NCBI GenBank assembly: GCA_963841105.1
Contig: CAWJCB010000025.1
Span: 62,001 to 126,000, forward strand
Source: VAZQ01 sp963841105
GTDB lineage: Bacteria; Pseudomonadota; Alphaproteobacteria; Rhizobiales; Xanthobacteraceae
Direction: 5' to 3'
DNA: 64,000 nt
This document shows, piece by piece, positions 31,014 to 41,900 of the stretch (within the stretch, counting starts at the first letter, position 1; each line of letters begins with the position of its first letter). A program made the position numbers and the translations under genes. The notes under the pieces are model-generated. The model saw only the letters and a program-made list of their open reading frames with translations, had not been told where the DNA came from and did no database searches.

Positions 31014-31185
31014 GCCCCGACTTGGCGTCCCCCGACCACGCCGCCGCCCGCGATGCGCTCCGCGGACCGGCTCTCCTCACCTTCGCCGACGAGCTGCCAA
31101 GAAAATCATCGACGTGACAGCACTTTCGCTCGTATCCTTGAATTCCCTATTGATCCGAAAAAAGGGACGAAAGGAAGGCCGACCG

Positions 31186-31659
31186 ATGGCGGCGAACTTG
31201 GCAGTGGGATCAAAAGCGCCTTCTTTCAAGCTCCCCCGTGATGGAGGTGGGCACGTCTCGAGCGCCGCATTCAAAGGACGCAAGGTGGTCATTTTCTTCT
31301 ACCCGAAAGCCGACACTCCGGGATGCACCCGCGAATCCATAGAGTTCTCCCAACTGCGTCCGCAGTTTCAAAAAGCACGAACCGAGTTGCTTGGCGTCTC
31401 TGCCGACTCGGTCCCGGCTCAGGACAAGTTCAAGAGCAAGCATGGGCTCGACCTGGCCCTCGCCTCCGATGAAACCCATGAGATGCTTACGGCGTATGGC
31501 GTCTGGGGCGAGAAGTCGATGTACGGAAAAACCTATATGGGCATCACTCGCACAACCCTGCTCATTGAAGAGGACGGGCGAATCGCCCGCATTTGGCACA
31601 AGGTCAAAGTGGATGGGCACGCCGCCGAGGTGCTGGCGGCAGCGCAAGCGCTTCCTTGA
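31186..31659 (+). CDS. bcp: Thioredoxin-dependent peroxiredoxin, BCP type
   Basis: 157 aa. It reduces hydrogen peroxide and organic hydroperoxides using thioredoxin. Peroxidatic cysteine in YPKADTPGCTRESIEFS (about residue 44); it lacks the nearby C(P)+5 cysteine found in some BCPs, since TPGCTRESIEF has only one. Other family blocks are LLGVSADSVPAQDKF and GKTYMGITRTTLLI. I start at the ATG at 31186, which has aaggaagg upstream; the open frame before it (from 31012) is not family sequence. It is divergent from the AsmA-like gene. Confidence 0.93.
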   Translation: MAANLAVGSKAPSFKLPRDGGGHVSSAAFKGRKVVIFFYPKADTPGCTRESIEFSQLRPQFQKARTELLGVSADSVPAQDKFKSKHGLDLALASDETHEMLTAYGVWGEKSMYGKTYMGITRTTLLIEEDGRIARIWHKVKVDGHAAEVLAAAQALP

Positions 31660-31769
31660 AGCCGCCGCATTTAGAGCGTTTCCGCAAAATTAACCATGAT
31701 CCGTTCAACTGGCGCGAGTTAGCGCCGGTGTAACGTCGGCTGACGTAAGGGACCGGCGGGGATGCGTGA

Positions 31770-33077
31770 ATGTCTTCGCGGTCATTGGAATCTCAGTATT
31801 GCCAGGCCAAACGCAACGTGCCGGTCAGCGAGAGCCGACGCCATCCCGGCGTGCGCGCGCCTGATCGCGCTGGCTACACCCTTGCCCATGGGGGGCGCCA
31901 GCTTCGGGTCGCTCCCCTCGCCTTCTGGTTGTTTCTATGCACACTCGCCGGAATGGCGGTGTGGACGGTCACGACGGCCACCTATTTTGCTTTTCGTGAG
32001 GATGTGCTCACCCGGCTTATCGCTCGCCAGGCAGACATGCAGTTCGGATATGAGGACCGCATCGCCGAGTTGCGCGCGCAGGTGGACCGCGTCTCCAGTC
32101 GGCAGTTGCTGGATCAGGACCAATACGAGCAAACGCTCGAACAGATTCTCCGCCGCCAGACAGCGCTGGAAGCGCGGGCAAATGCGCTCGGTGGATTGGG
32201 TGATGTGACTTCCTCGATCAGTCAGCCCTCGCGTGCAGGCGCAATGGGTGATCCGATTGGAAAATTCAAGCCCATGTCACTCAGCGGCAAGGGAGCCTTT
32301 CTATTGCCGCGCTCGGGCGAATTGCCGGCCGACGCTCGCGTCGGCCTTGTTAAGACCGGCGGAATGAACGTCGCAATTGCCCATTTGCAGGCGTCACTCG
32401 ACCGCCTTGAGCAAAGGCAGCAATCTGCCCTCGCTTCGATGGAGGAGGATTACCTTGGAAGGGAACGACGCCTCCGAGGGGTGCTCAGAGAGCTCGGGAT
32501 GGATATCGCCAAGCGTGACGCACCGGAGCATGCAGGCGGCCTGGGCGGCCCATTCGTCCCTGCGCGGGCCCCCCGAGACGCCAACGGCTTCGAGCAGCAA
32601 CTGCAACGAACCAGCCTTGCACGGACTCAGGTGACCAGGCTCACGCACACCCTGCGACGCCTGCCGGTTCGCAGGCCCCTGGAGGGCGAGACCGACACGG
32701 CCTCCGGGTTCGGCGTCCGCCAGGACCCGTTCACCGGCTCCCCGGCAATGCACACCGGCCTGGATATCCATGCCGATGTTGGCAATCCAGTTCGCGCCTC
32801 AGCGGATGGAACAGTGACTGCCGCGGGCTGGAACGGAGGTTACGGCCGGATGGTTGACGTCGATCATGGCAACGGATTGTCCACGCGCTATGCGCATCTG
32901 TCTGCAATTGAGGTGCGCGTCGGGCAATCCGTCAGGACAGGGCAAATCGTTGGCAAGGTTGGCTCGACAGGGCGATCAACGGGACCACACCTGCATTACG
33001 AAACCAGGCTGCGCGGCGAACCTGTCGATCCCCAGAAGTTCTTACGCGCCGGAGAGAAACTCGACGGCGGCATCTGA
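31770..33077 (+). CDS. M23 (LytM) family peptidoglycan peptidase with membrane anchor and coiled coil
   Basis: 435 aa. One N-terminal membrane helix (APLAFWLFLCTLAGMAVWTV, about residues 47-66), a coiled-coil stretch of roughly 80-140 and again 205-245 (ASLDRLEQRQQSALASME), then a C-terminal M23 domain. Zinc motifs are MHTGLDIHAD (HxxxD) and HLHYE (HxH). It is a DD-endopeptidase or, if the site is degenerate, an amidase activator; here the ligands appear complete. It should act on the cell wall from the inner membrane. The start at 31770 is the only one that retains the anchor context, though later ATGs are possible. Confidence 0.87.
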   Translation: MSSRSLESQYCQAKRNVPVSESRRHPGVRAPDRAGYTLAHGGRQLRVAPLAFWLFLCTLAGMAVWTVTTATYFAFREDVLTRLIARQADMQFGYEDRIAELRAQVDRVSSRQLLDQDQYEQTLEQILRRQTALEARANALGGLGDVTSSISQPSRAGAMGDPIGKFKPMSLSGKGAFLLPRSGELPADARVGLVKTGGMNVAIAHLQASLDRLEQRQQSALASMEEDYLGRERRLRGVLRELGMDIAKRDAPEHAGGLGGPFVPARAPRDANGFEQQLQRTSLARTQVTRLTHTLRRLPVRRPLEGETDTASGFGVRQDPFTGSPAMHTGLDIHADVGNPVRASADGTVTAAGWNGGYGRMVDVDHGNGLSTRYAHLSAIEVRVGQSVRTGQIVGKVGSTGRSTGPHLHYETRLRGEPVDPQKFLRAGEKLDGGI

Positions 33078-33083
33078 GGGCTC

Positions 33084-33126
33084 GCGGCGGTAAGCCCTGC
33101 AAAGCCGCCGGACCATCATTTTTCGA
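33084..33126 (+). terminator. Weak stem-loop after the M23 gene
   Basis: cggcgg (33085-33090) and ccgccg (33105-33110) can pair, followed nine bases later by a run of five T. It could end transcription of the M23 gene before the converging prfB. The spacing to the T-run is long, so confidence is low. Confidence 0.3.
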
Positions 33127-33132
33127 GGGCGC

Positions 33133-34265
33133 CTAATCCACGTCCTCCACGTGCTCCGGTTCTTGCCCAAACGCCTTTTGCGCAAGCGCCGCTTCCATGA
33201 ATTGATCGAGATTCTCCGTCCAGCACCCCGCCGGTGTTCGAGGTGGAAACGCCGGTGCGCAAATCCTTCACCATTTGATAAGGCTGCAGGACGTAAGAAC
33301 GAATCTGGTGACCCCACCCGATGTCGGTTTTGGCAGCCTGCTCAGCAGCAGCCTTCTCTTCTCGCTTTTTGAGCTCCATCTCATAAAGCCTCGCCCGCAA
33401 CATCTGCCATGCCTGGGCGCGATTGCGATGCTGGGAACGGTCATTCTGGCAGTAAACCACAATGTTGGTTGGGATATGGGTGAGGCGGATCGCCGACTCG
33501 GTCTTGTTGACGTGCTGGCCGCCCGCCCCGCTTGCCCGCAGCGTATCGACGCGCACATCGGCTTCTTTAACGTCGACCTGAATCCGATCGTCAATCACCG
33601 GATAGACATTGACGCTGGCAAACGAAGTGTGCCGTCGCGCGTTTGAATTGAAGGGTGAGATGCGAACGAGGCGGTGAACGCCGTTCTCAGTCTTTAGCCA
33701 ACCGTACGCATTACGGCCTTTCACCTGGACGGTCGCCGACTTGATGCCTGCCTCTTCTCCTCCGGTCTCTTCCAGGTATTCGATCTTGTAACCGTGCTGC
33801 TCGGCCCAGCGCGTATACATGCGAAGCAGCATGTTGGCCCAATCCTGGCTCTCGGTGCCGCCGGCGCCGGCGTGGACTTCCAGATAGCTGTCGTTGATGT
33901 CCGCCTCGCCGGAAAGCAAAGCTTCGCTCTCATGGCGCGCAACTTCGGCTCGAAGCCTCTCCAAAGCGGCTTGCGCATCGGCGATGGTTTTATGGTCTTC
34001 CTCGGCTTCGCCGAGCTCGATCATGGTGATCTGGTCGTCGAGCTCCTGCTCGATTCGGCCTATGGATGTGATCTGATCCTCAAGCGCGGTGCGCTCCTGC
34101 ATTACGCGTTGCGCGCGCTGCTGATCATTCCAAAGATTGGGATCTTCCGCCTGCCTGTTGAGCTCCGCAAGACGCGCGCGCGCCTTGTCGAAGTCAAAGA
34201 TGCCTCCTAAGCAGCGTGACTGACTGCCTGATCTGATCGACAATATTCTGTACTTCCGCACGCAT
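33133..34265 (-). CDS. prfB: Peptide chain release factor 2, with programmed +1 frameshift and one apparent extra base near the 3' end
   Basis: Recognises UGA and UAA stop codons and releases the finished protein. Translation starts at the ATG at 34265 (MRAEVQNIVDQIRQ) and meets an in-frame TGA at codon 24; the ribosome shifts +1 and continues DFDKARARLAELN. The catalytic loop RASGAGGQHVNKTESA (GGQ) is intact. A second frame change at about 33211 is not programmed: coding gagaatctcgat has one extra base, after which the expected end (LDQFMEAALAQKAFGQEP and EHVEDVD) is found in another frame, stopping at 33133. Without repair the ORF runs to 33116 with an unrelated tail. It lies downstream of mrcA on the same strand. 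No codon-recognition loop defect is seen. Confidence 0.93.
34193..34208 (-). promoter_or_regulatory. prfB: prfB programmed +1 frameshift signal
   Basis: Read on the coding strand: AGGAGG (34208-34203), CAT, CTT (34199-34197), TGA (34196-34194), C. This is the classic arrangement in which an internal Shine-Dalgarno sequence pulls the ribosome and CTT TGA C lets it slip one base forward. When release factor 2 is scarce, the shift is favoured and more factor is made, so the gene regulates itself. The three-base gap between AGGAGG and CTT matches the known signal. Confidence 0.95.
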
Positions 34266-34381
34266 GGGTCTTGCTCAGCAGCGATTTAAGTTGGCTTGTC
34301 GCACGTGTAACGGCTACGCAAGCCCGAAGCAACAGGTCGCGTGCAGTTGTGTCTGGCTGCAGCCTTCGAGGGCTCACGCCG

Positions 34382-36841
34382 TCAATAGAGGCCGCCTGTT
34401 CCGGCACGAACCGCGCGGTCCGCCTCGGGAGACACGCCAAGCGGCCGCCCGTCGGCATCGGTCACACCGATGACCGAATAATTGTCTGGCGGCGCGGTCC
34501 CAGGCTTGAAGGCCTCCAGGATCACGCGCTGGTCACTCGGCCCGGCTCGCATTCCGGTTTTTGGGTCAATGCGAATGAGCTTGATACCGGCTGGCACGCG
34601 AAACGGCACCGCAGGTTTGTCGGCAAGCGCGACCTTCATGAAATCGCGAACGACGGGAGCAGCGAGCACGCCCCCGGTAGCTCCCTTCCCGAGATGACGC
34701 GGCTTGTCATATCCCAAATAAACGCCCACTACGAGATCGGGCGAGAAACCGATGAACCAGGCATCCTTTTCGTCGTTGGTGGTGCCGGTCTTTCCCGCAA
34801 TCGGTTTCCCGACTTCCTTGACCACTGTTGCGGTGCCGCGCTGGACCACCCCTTCCATCATCGAGGTGATCTGATACGCGGTCATGGGATCAAGCACGCG
34901 TTCGCGCTTGTCAACAAGAACCGGCTCGCTCTGATTGGCCCATTTCTCGGCATCACAGCCGCGGCACTCGCGCGAATCATGCTTGTAGATGGTCCGGCCG
35001 TAGCGGTCCTGGATACGGTCGATCAAGGTCGGCTGAATTTTCCTGCCGCCATTGTCGAACATTGCATAGGCACCCACCATGCGCAGCAGCGTCGTCTCAC
35101 CGGCGCCAAGGGCAAATGAGAGATAGGGCGGCAAGCTGTCATATATCCCGAAGCGTTTGGCGTATTCGCCGATCAGCGGCATGCCCACATCCTGCGCAAG
35201 CCGCACCGTCATCACATTGCGCGACTGCTCGATGCCGAATCGCAGGGTCGATGGACCGTAGAACTTGCGCGTATAGTTTTCCGGCGCCCAGATGCCGCTA
35301 CCGGTATCAATCTCGAGCGGCGCGTCCATGACGACCGTCGAGGGCGTATAGCCGTTGTCAAGAGCGGCGGCATAGACCAGCGGCTTGAATGATGAGCCCG
35401 GTTGGCGCAACGCCTGGGTCGCACGGTTAAACTGGCTCTGGTCATACGAGAAGCCGCCGACCATGGCCAGCACGCGCCCCGTCTGAGGATCCATCGCAAC
35501 AAGCGCGCCCGACACTTCAGGCACCTGATGCAGCCGGAATTGATCGTCCCTGCCTGCAAGCGGCTCGACATAGATGACGTCGCCCGGTTCCAGAACCTGC
35601 GAGACTTTTGCCGGCACTTTGCCCTTCATGGGGCCGCTCGTAGCCCGCGCCCACTTTACGCCCTCCAGCGAAACCGTGCCGATCTCGCGTGCTTTGGACA
35701 CGGCTCCTCCGGGTTCGCGTGCTGGCTGAAAGCCGATACGCGCGGATGCGTCACCCAATTCCAGCACCACCGCGATCCGCCACGGCGCGACGTCGGACAA
35801 CGCCTTGACTTCCGCCAGCTTCGGCCCCCAATCGCCGGACAAGTCGAGCTTGCTGATCGCGCCGCGATAACCCTGCTGCTCGTCGTAATGCACAAAGCCT
35901 TCGACAAGCGACTTGCGCGCCAGCACCTGCAGCTTGGGATCAAGCGTCGTGCGTACCGACAGGCCGCCTTCGTAGAGCTTCTTTTCGGTGTAGTTTTCGT
36001 ACACGTAACGGCGGACCTCCTCGGCAAAATATTCCGCGGCGAACATGTGGGCGCCGGTGGGCCGCTGGGTGATCTTGAGCGGCTCCTTGCGCGCCTGCGC
36101 CGCCTCCTGCGCGGTGATGTAGTGGTCCTCCACCATGCGCTCGATCACGTAATTGCGCCGCTCGAGCGCGCGCTCGCGTTGCCGGAACGGATGATAGTTG
36201 TTCGGGGCTTTCGGCAACGCCGCCAGATACGCGGCTTCCGCGACCGACAACTCGTGCACCGACTTGTCGAAATAAAGCAGCGACGCCGCCGCAACTCCCC
36301 AGGCGCCCATGCCCAGATAGATTTCGTTGAGATAAAGCTCGAGAATCCTCTCCTTCGAAAAGGCACGCTCGATCTTCATCGAGAGCAGAGCCTCCTTGAT
36401 CTTGCGCGAGAAGGAAACCTCGTTGGTAAGCAGGAAGTTTTTGGCGACCTGCTGAGTTATGGTCGAGGCGCCTTGCGGTCGCCGCCCGCTCCCATATTGC
36501 TGGACATAGAGCAGCGTCGCACGCGCAATGCCTGAGAAATCGATCCCGCCGTGCTCATAAAAATTCTTGTCCTCCGCCGCGATGAAAGCATTGGTAACGA
36601 GCTTGGGAATTGCCTGAATAGGAACGTAGAGACGCCGTTCGCGCGCGTATTCGGCAAGCAAGGAGCCGTCAGAAGCATGCACCCGCGTCATGACCGCAGG
36701 TTCGTAGTCCTGCAATTGCGAGTAGTCCGGAAGGGACTTGGAATAATGCCACAAAAAGCCCGCTGCCGCGGCGACAGCGACGATGAATATGATGGTTCCG
36801 GCCGCGAATAGCAGGCCAAAGAACCGCAGCATCAGTCTCAT
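34382..36841 (-). CDS. mrcA: Penicillin-binding protein 1A (bifunctional glycosyltransferase/transpeptidase)
   Basis: 819 aa. It polymerises and cross-links peptidoglycan at the outer face of the inner membrane. An N-terminal helix (FIVAVAAAAGFLWHYS) precedes the GT51 domain: EDKNFYEHGGIDFSG with the catalytic Glu, GASTITQQVAKN, and KIKEALLSMKIER. A beta-rich OB-like insert follows (about 310-420). The transpeptidase has SxxK in GSSFKPLVYA, SxN in EQSRNVMTV and KTG in IAGKTGTTNDEKDAWF. I start at the ATG at 36841, which has ggggatg upstream; the longer frame to 36937 is atypical. It sits between amiC and prfB on one strand. Confidence 0.95.
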   Translation of the reverse strand: MRLMLRFFGLLFAAGTIIFIVAVAAAAGFLWHYSKSLPDYSQLQDYEPAVMTRVHASDGSLLAEYARERRLYVPIQAIPKLVTNAFIAAEDKNFYEHGGIDFSGIARATLLYVQQYGSGRRPQGASTITQQVAKNFLLTNEVSFSRKIKEALLSMKIERAFSKERILELYLNEIYLGMGAWGVAAASLLYFDKSVHELSVAEAAYLAALPKAPNNYHPFRQRERALERRNYVIERMVEDHYITAQEAAQARKEPLKITQRPTGAHMFAAEYFAEEVRRYVYENYTEKKLYEGGLSVRTTLDPKLQVLARKSLVEGFVHYDEQQGYRGAISKLDLSGDWGPKLAEVKALSDVAPWRIAVVLELGDASARIGFQPAREPGGAVSKAREIGTVSLEGVKWARATSGPMKGKVPAKVSQVLEPGDVIYVEPLAGRDDQFRLHQVPEVSGALVAMDPQTGRVLAMVGGFSYDQSQFNRATQALRQPGSSFKPLVYAAALDNGYTPSTVVMDAPLEIDTGSGIWAPENYTRKFYGPSTLRFGIEQSRNVMTVRLAQDVGMPLIGEYAKRFGIYDSLPPYLSFALGAGETTLLRMVGAYAMFDNGGRKIQPTLIDRIQDRYGRTIYKHDSRECRGCDAEKWANQSEPVLVDKRERVLDPMTAYQITSMMEGVVQRGTATVVKEVGKPIAGKTGTTNDEKDAWFIGFSPDLVVGVYLGYDKPRHLGKGATGGVLAAPVVRDFMKVALADKPAVPFRVPAGIKLIRIDPKTGMRAGPSDQRVILEAFKPGTAPPDNYSVIGVTDADGRPLGVSPEADRAVRAGTGGLY

Positions 36842-36996
36842 GCCGACATCCCCCTGCGCCAGCCGCCGCAACCACGACAGCTTTACCGGCGTCCGCCAAC
36901 ACAGCGGATTGCGAAAGCAATGCCGCCGCCCCTGCACAGTTCTTTGCGCTCACTAGGTCGCGCCGTTTTATGTTGAAACTGAGGCTGAATCGCCGT

Positions 36997-38241
36997 TCAA
37001 TTCTGGCCGGTAACCGCCGGCCGGGTGGAAAAATAGGTTTCAACCGCGGCGACGATCGAACCCGCGGTCCCCTCGCGCCACTCCGGTGAAATCAGCGATT
37101 TCAGGTCCCCCTTGTTCGAAACATAGCCGAGCTCAATGAGGACGGAAGGCACATCAGGAGCCTTTAGAACGACGAAGCGTGCGGATTTCAATGGGTGCTG
37201 GTGCAGCCGAGCCGAGGCCTTCATGGAGCCCACGACCGCTTGAGCAAACTGCACCGAGAATGTCTTCGTCTCGCGGCGGGCGAGATCGATGAGGATGCCG
37301 GCGACATCCTTGGGCTCCGACGAAAGGTCTAGACCGGCAATGACATCAGCTTGGTTCTCCGTCTCAGCGAGGCGAGCGGCGCGCGCGTCGGAGGGGCGCT
37401 CCGAGAGCGTGTAGATGGTGGCGCCTTGGGCATCACCTTCCCCACGGGCGAGCGCGTCGGCATGAATAGAAACGAAAAGAGAGGCTTGACGCGTGCGCGC
37501 GAGCGCAACCCGATCGCCCAAGGCCACAAAGGTATCATCGGTGCGCGTCATCACCACGCGGTATTTGCCGGTTTTTTCCAGCTTGTCGCGCAGCGTCATG
37601 CAGAATTCGAGGACAATGCTCTTCTCGCTTTCCCCGCTCGCCGCCTTGGTCCCGTTGTCGATCCCTCCGTGGCCGGGATCGAGCACTATGAGTGGGCGCG
37701 GGTCGCCGGCCTTGTTCTCCAACGAAAGATCCAGCACGCGATTCTCAGGTGCGCGATTGTCCAAGGCGGTTAAGCGCATGAATGTGTCTCGATCGCTTGC
37801 CGTAAGATCGAGGACGAGCCGGGCGGGCTGATCGTTGGCGGGATCAAGGACCAGGGCCCTCTCGATGCGTGCAGGACGCGCAAGATCGATCACGATGCGC
37901 GATCCGCCTGGCATGACCAGCCCATAGCGGAAAGCCTTTATCAAGCCGCGGCCCACATCCCCCGCTTTGGGCCGGAGCTGGAATGCGACCTGCGGCATAT
38001 CAATGACGACCCGATAGGGGTCCGCGAGCGTAAAGGCGCGGATGTCGAGTTTCTGGCTGAAATCGACCACCATACGGGTCTGCGCATCATCGCCAGCCAA
38101 CCGAACATCGCTTGCGATGAGAGCATCGGATACAGCGCGGCTTCCCAAGCTGCTCATGCCGGCGCGCTCCGCCGCTCCCACCCCGTCAAAAACGCTTCCG
38201 TATAACCAGAGAAGCGCCAAACTCGCCGCGCGCAGCACCAT
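36997..38241 (-). CDS. amiC: N-acetylmuramoyl-L-alanine amidase, AmiC type
   Basis: 414 aa. A signal peptide (LRAASLALLWLYGSVFDGVG) leads into an AMIN domain (about 40-150: DVRLAGDDAQTRMVVDFSQ), which targets the septum, and a C-terminal amidase_3 domain. Zinc ligands are in VLDPGHGGIDNG (His), GESEKSIVLEF (Glu) and FVSIHADA (His); a second Glu is in VLIELGYVSN. It cleaves the stem peptide from glycan to separate daughter cells. I choose the ATG at 38241 because it begins the signal peptide; the frame is open further upstream with no sign of coding. Confidence 0.93.
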   Translation of the reverse strand: MVLRAASLALLWLYGSVFDGVGAAERAGMSSLGSRAVSDALIASDVRLAGDDAQTRMVVDFSQKLDIRAFTLADPYRVVIDMPQVAFQLRPKAGDVGRGLIKAFRYGLVMPGGSRIVIDLARPARIERALVLDPANDQPARLVLDLTASDRDTFMRLTALDNRAPENRVLDLSLENKAGDPRPLIVLDPGHGGIDNGTKAASGESEKSIVLEFCMTLRDKLEKTGKYRVVMTRTDDTFVALGDRVALARTRQASLFVSIHADALARGEGDAQGATIYTLSERPSDARAARLAETENQADVIAGLDLSSEPKDVAGILIDLARRETKTFSVQFAQAVVGSMKASARLHQHPLKSARFVVLKAPDVPSVLIELGYVSNKGDLKSLISPEWREGTAGSIVAAVETYFSTRPAVTGQN

Positions 38242-38925
38242 GTTCGCAAGCCTTCGGCTTCCTCTTGATCCAATACAAAGGGGAGGCTGGTTAAGCGGAA
38301 TTAACCGGCCAACCACGGCAGGAATGCGGAATGCACGGCACTGGGCAAGAGCGCGCGGGAGCGCTCGAGGGCCTTTCGAGGGCCTTGGGCTCCCTTGCCA
38401 TGTGCCCTTGTCAGCCTTAATAAGAGTTTGTTGACGATGTCTTTGTCTTCCCGTTGCGCCACGTTCGGACATCCTGCGCCCGCAAAGGCGCATTTTCGGG
38501 GCAACAGGTTCGCGGTGCCCTTTGTGCGGCGCACATGCAGCCCGAAAACCGATGTTCCTGTGGACGACAATAGGGGTTGCGTGGGGTAAGTGCCCGCGCG
38601 ACGGTCAGCGGCCTATGATCCTCATTGTCCGCTTCGAGTCGAAGCATCGTCGGCTAGGAACCTGCGGCGACGCTCTCTGAGCGCTACCGCCCCATGCCAC
38701 GGGCCAGTTGGGTCATGTTACGACCGTACGTCGAGATCGATTCATATCGCCGCAGAAGCAAGAATGCGTCGCAAAGCGAAGCCCCTTCCGCTGCGTTCGT
38801 CTCTCGTGCTGCAAGCGCCCGCCCTTTCCTTCCTCATCAGCCCGGTCCCCGGTCCCCCCGCCCTGCGTCGCCTGTGACGCGACAAGGGGCGGCTGCGTGC
38901 CAGCCGGTCAACAAGAGATTCTTCA
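38242..38925. other. Divergent intergenic region with the amiC promoter and long rne leader
   Basis: 684 bp without a supported gene. An inverted repeat GGTTAAgcggaaTTAACC is near 38290-38307 beside amiC, and tandem cgagggccttt-like units lie near 38365-38390. Nearer rne, gtcgc and gcgac arms could form a hairpin at about 38869-38885. In many bacteria the rne leader is long and is cut by RNase E itself to regulate its own level; the length and GC-rich structure here fit that, but I cannot identify a conserved element. Confidence 0.4.
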
Positions 38926-41900
38926 ATGCCCAACAAGATGCTTATAGACGCCACCCATCCGGAGGAGACCCGGGTGGTCGTTCTGCGTGGCCAACGTGTG
39001 GAGGAGTTCGACTTCGAGTCAGCCAGCCGCAGGCAGTTGCGCGGTAACATCTACCTGGCCAAAGTCACCCGCGTCGAGCCGTCGCTGCAAGCCGCCTTTG
39101 TCGACTATGGCGGCAATCGCCATGGTTTCCTCGCCTTCAGCGAAATTCATCCCGATTATTATCAGATTCCGGTCGCGGATCGGCAAGCGCTGATCGCCGA
39201 GGAGGAACGTGCGCAACGCGCCGCCGACGCCGAAGCGGACCATCGCGTCGCTCGCGGCTCGCGTCGAAGCGGGCTCCGGCGTGACGAAGTCAGGAGCGAG
39301 GCGGTCGAGACCGACCTCGACAGCGAGCCACAAGTTCCGAGCGCGAGCGAAGCCGAGACAGCGCTCGACAGTGACCGGGTCCCCAGTGTCATGGCGGCGT
39401 GCTCGGAGCAGATGGCGCCGCAAGCTGAAGACGCCGAGGGTTCGCAGCCCGAAGCTCGAGCGCCTCAGACGGAAGACCATAGCAATGCTGCCGGTGCGCC
39501 GGAGACCGGTGGACCTGCGAGCGAAATTCCAATCGACCTCGCCCGGCTCGCAACGAGCAGCGCAGCCGAGCCCATGCCGGGCGATCATCTCGAAAAACCG
39601 TCGCGCCTGGAGCCCACAGCCGCAGAACAGGAGATTGCGGAAGCGGTGGAAGTCGCCGATCGCGGGAATAGCACGGAACACAATGATATCGTGTCAACCG
39701 CCAACATCACAGAAGTGAACGGCGGCGAGGGCGAGGAGGAACTGGTCGAATCCGTCGGTGGCGCCGATGCCATGGAGGAGGTGCCTGAGCGCATGCCGCG
39801 GCTGCGGCGACAATATAAGATTCAAGAGGTCATCAAGCGCCGTCAGGTCATGCTGGTGCAGGTGGTGAAGGAGGAGCGTGGCACCAAAGGCGCAGCGCTG
39901 ACGAGCTATCTCTCGCTGGCGGGCCGTTATTCGGTTTTGATGCCGAACACGGCGCGAGGCGGCGGCATCAGCCGCAAGATCACCAGCGCGGAGGATCGCC
40001 GGCGGCTCAAGGAAATCGCTCAGGAGCTGGAGGTACCGGAGGGAATGGGCGTGATCCTGCGCACCGCCGGCGCCAGCCGCACCAAGACGGAGGTGAAGCG
40101 GGATTTCGAATACCTACTGCGCATGTGGGAGACGGTTCGCGATCTCACGCTTAAATCGACGGCCCCGAAGCTCGTCTACGAGGAAGGCTCGCTGGTCAAG
40201 CGTGCAATCCGCGATCTCTACAACAAGGACATCGACGAGATTCTGGTTGCCGGCGATGCGGCCTACGAGGATGCAAAAGAGTTCATGCGCATGCTCATGC
40301 CGAGCCATGCAAAGAACGTGAAGTCATACCGGGATGGACTGCCTATTTTTACCCGTTACGGCATCGAGAGCCAGCTTGATGCCATGTTCACGCCTGTCAT
40401 GCAGCTGCGCTCAGGCGGCTATATCGTGCTCAACCAGGCGGAGGCGCTGGTTGCGATCGACGTAAATTCCGGCCGCGCCACGCGTGAGCACCATATCGAG
40501 GACACGGCACTAAAGACCAATCTGGAGGCGGCCGAGGAGATCGCGCGACAACTGCGCTTGCGTGACCTTGCCGGGCTGATCGTCATCGACTTCATCGATA
40601 TGGACGAGAAGCGCAATAACCGGGCGGTCGAGCGGCGATTGAAGGAATGTCTGCGGCACGATCGCGCGCGCATCCAAGTCGGGCATATCTCGCATTTTGG
40701 ACTGCTCGAAATGTCCCGCCAGCGCATCCGTTCCAGTGTGTTGGAAAGCTCGACTGAAAAATGCCCGCATTGCGGCGGCACCGGGCATGTCAGATCGGTC
40801 GCTTCCGTGGCCTTGCAGCTGTTGCGCGCGCTGGAGGAGATGCTGCTCAAGGGCGCAACGCACAATCTTGTTGTACGCACGCGCTCAGAAATTGCTCTTT
40901 ATCTGCTCAACAACAAACGCGCCCACCTGCGCGCGCTTGAGGAGCGTTTCCGCATTTCGATTGTGGTCAATGCGGATGCTGGAACAGGTGCACAGGCCTT
41001 CCTCATCGACAGAGGCGAGCAGGTGCACAGCCTCGAGCAGGCAAGAGCATTGGCCGCGGAAGCAGCCGACACCGCCGCCCGTGATGAGGAGGAAGAGGAA
41101 ACTCTGCTGGATGACGCGGAGGGCGAGGCGGCTGAAGCGGACGCCGGTGAGGCGTTTGATTCTGAGGAAGGCGAGCTCGTCGATGCCCGCAGCCGCGACG
41201 ACGATGAAGACCAATCGGAAGACAGCCGAGAGCCGGCTCCAGAGCATGGGCAAGATCAGACGCAAGGCCGCAAGCGCCGGCGCCGCAAGCGGGGCCGGCG
41301 CGGCAGCGAGGCGCGCGAGGACGGCGCGCCACAGCACGACCCCTTGACCGCCGCGAGCTCGGCGGAAGTCACAGCAGAGGCCATAACGGAAAACGCCACC
41401 GATATTGTCGAAACAGAGGACGCAGCCGAGGCACTGTCTGCGGAATCGAACGGCAACGAAGAACGACGGCGGCGCCGGCGCGGCCGGCGGGGCGGCCGCC
41501 GCAATCGTCGTGAGCGAGAGACCGATGCGGATTTGACCGAGAGCGAGGTGCTCGAACCCAACCTGGCCAATTCTTCCGCCCGTCAGCACGTTGCACTCAC
41601 AGCTGCGCCCGAACCGGATTCACCGGGAAATGTCGAGGAGCGGCCGGAGCTAACCTCAATTCCGGAGCCGGTCGTCAATAAAACCGTCAATGAAGCTCCT
41701 GCCGCGATGCCGGCCGAGGCCGCTCCTTCTCGGACGAGCACGTCAGAGCCGGTGCGGCGCTCGACCGTGCGCGAGCCCGCGCTCGCCGGGTTACGTCATC
41801 AACCTGCCGAAGTGATGGATTCAAGCCCGCCGGCCCCAGAAGTGATGGAGCCGGTCGTCTCAGAGTCCACAGAAACCGGCGGCGCTGATCGTCCGCGCCG

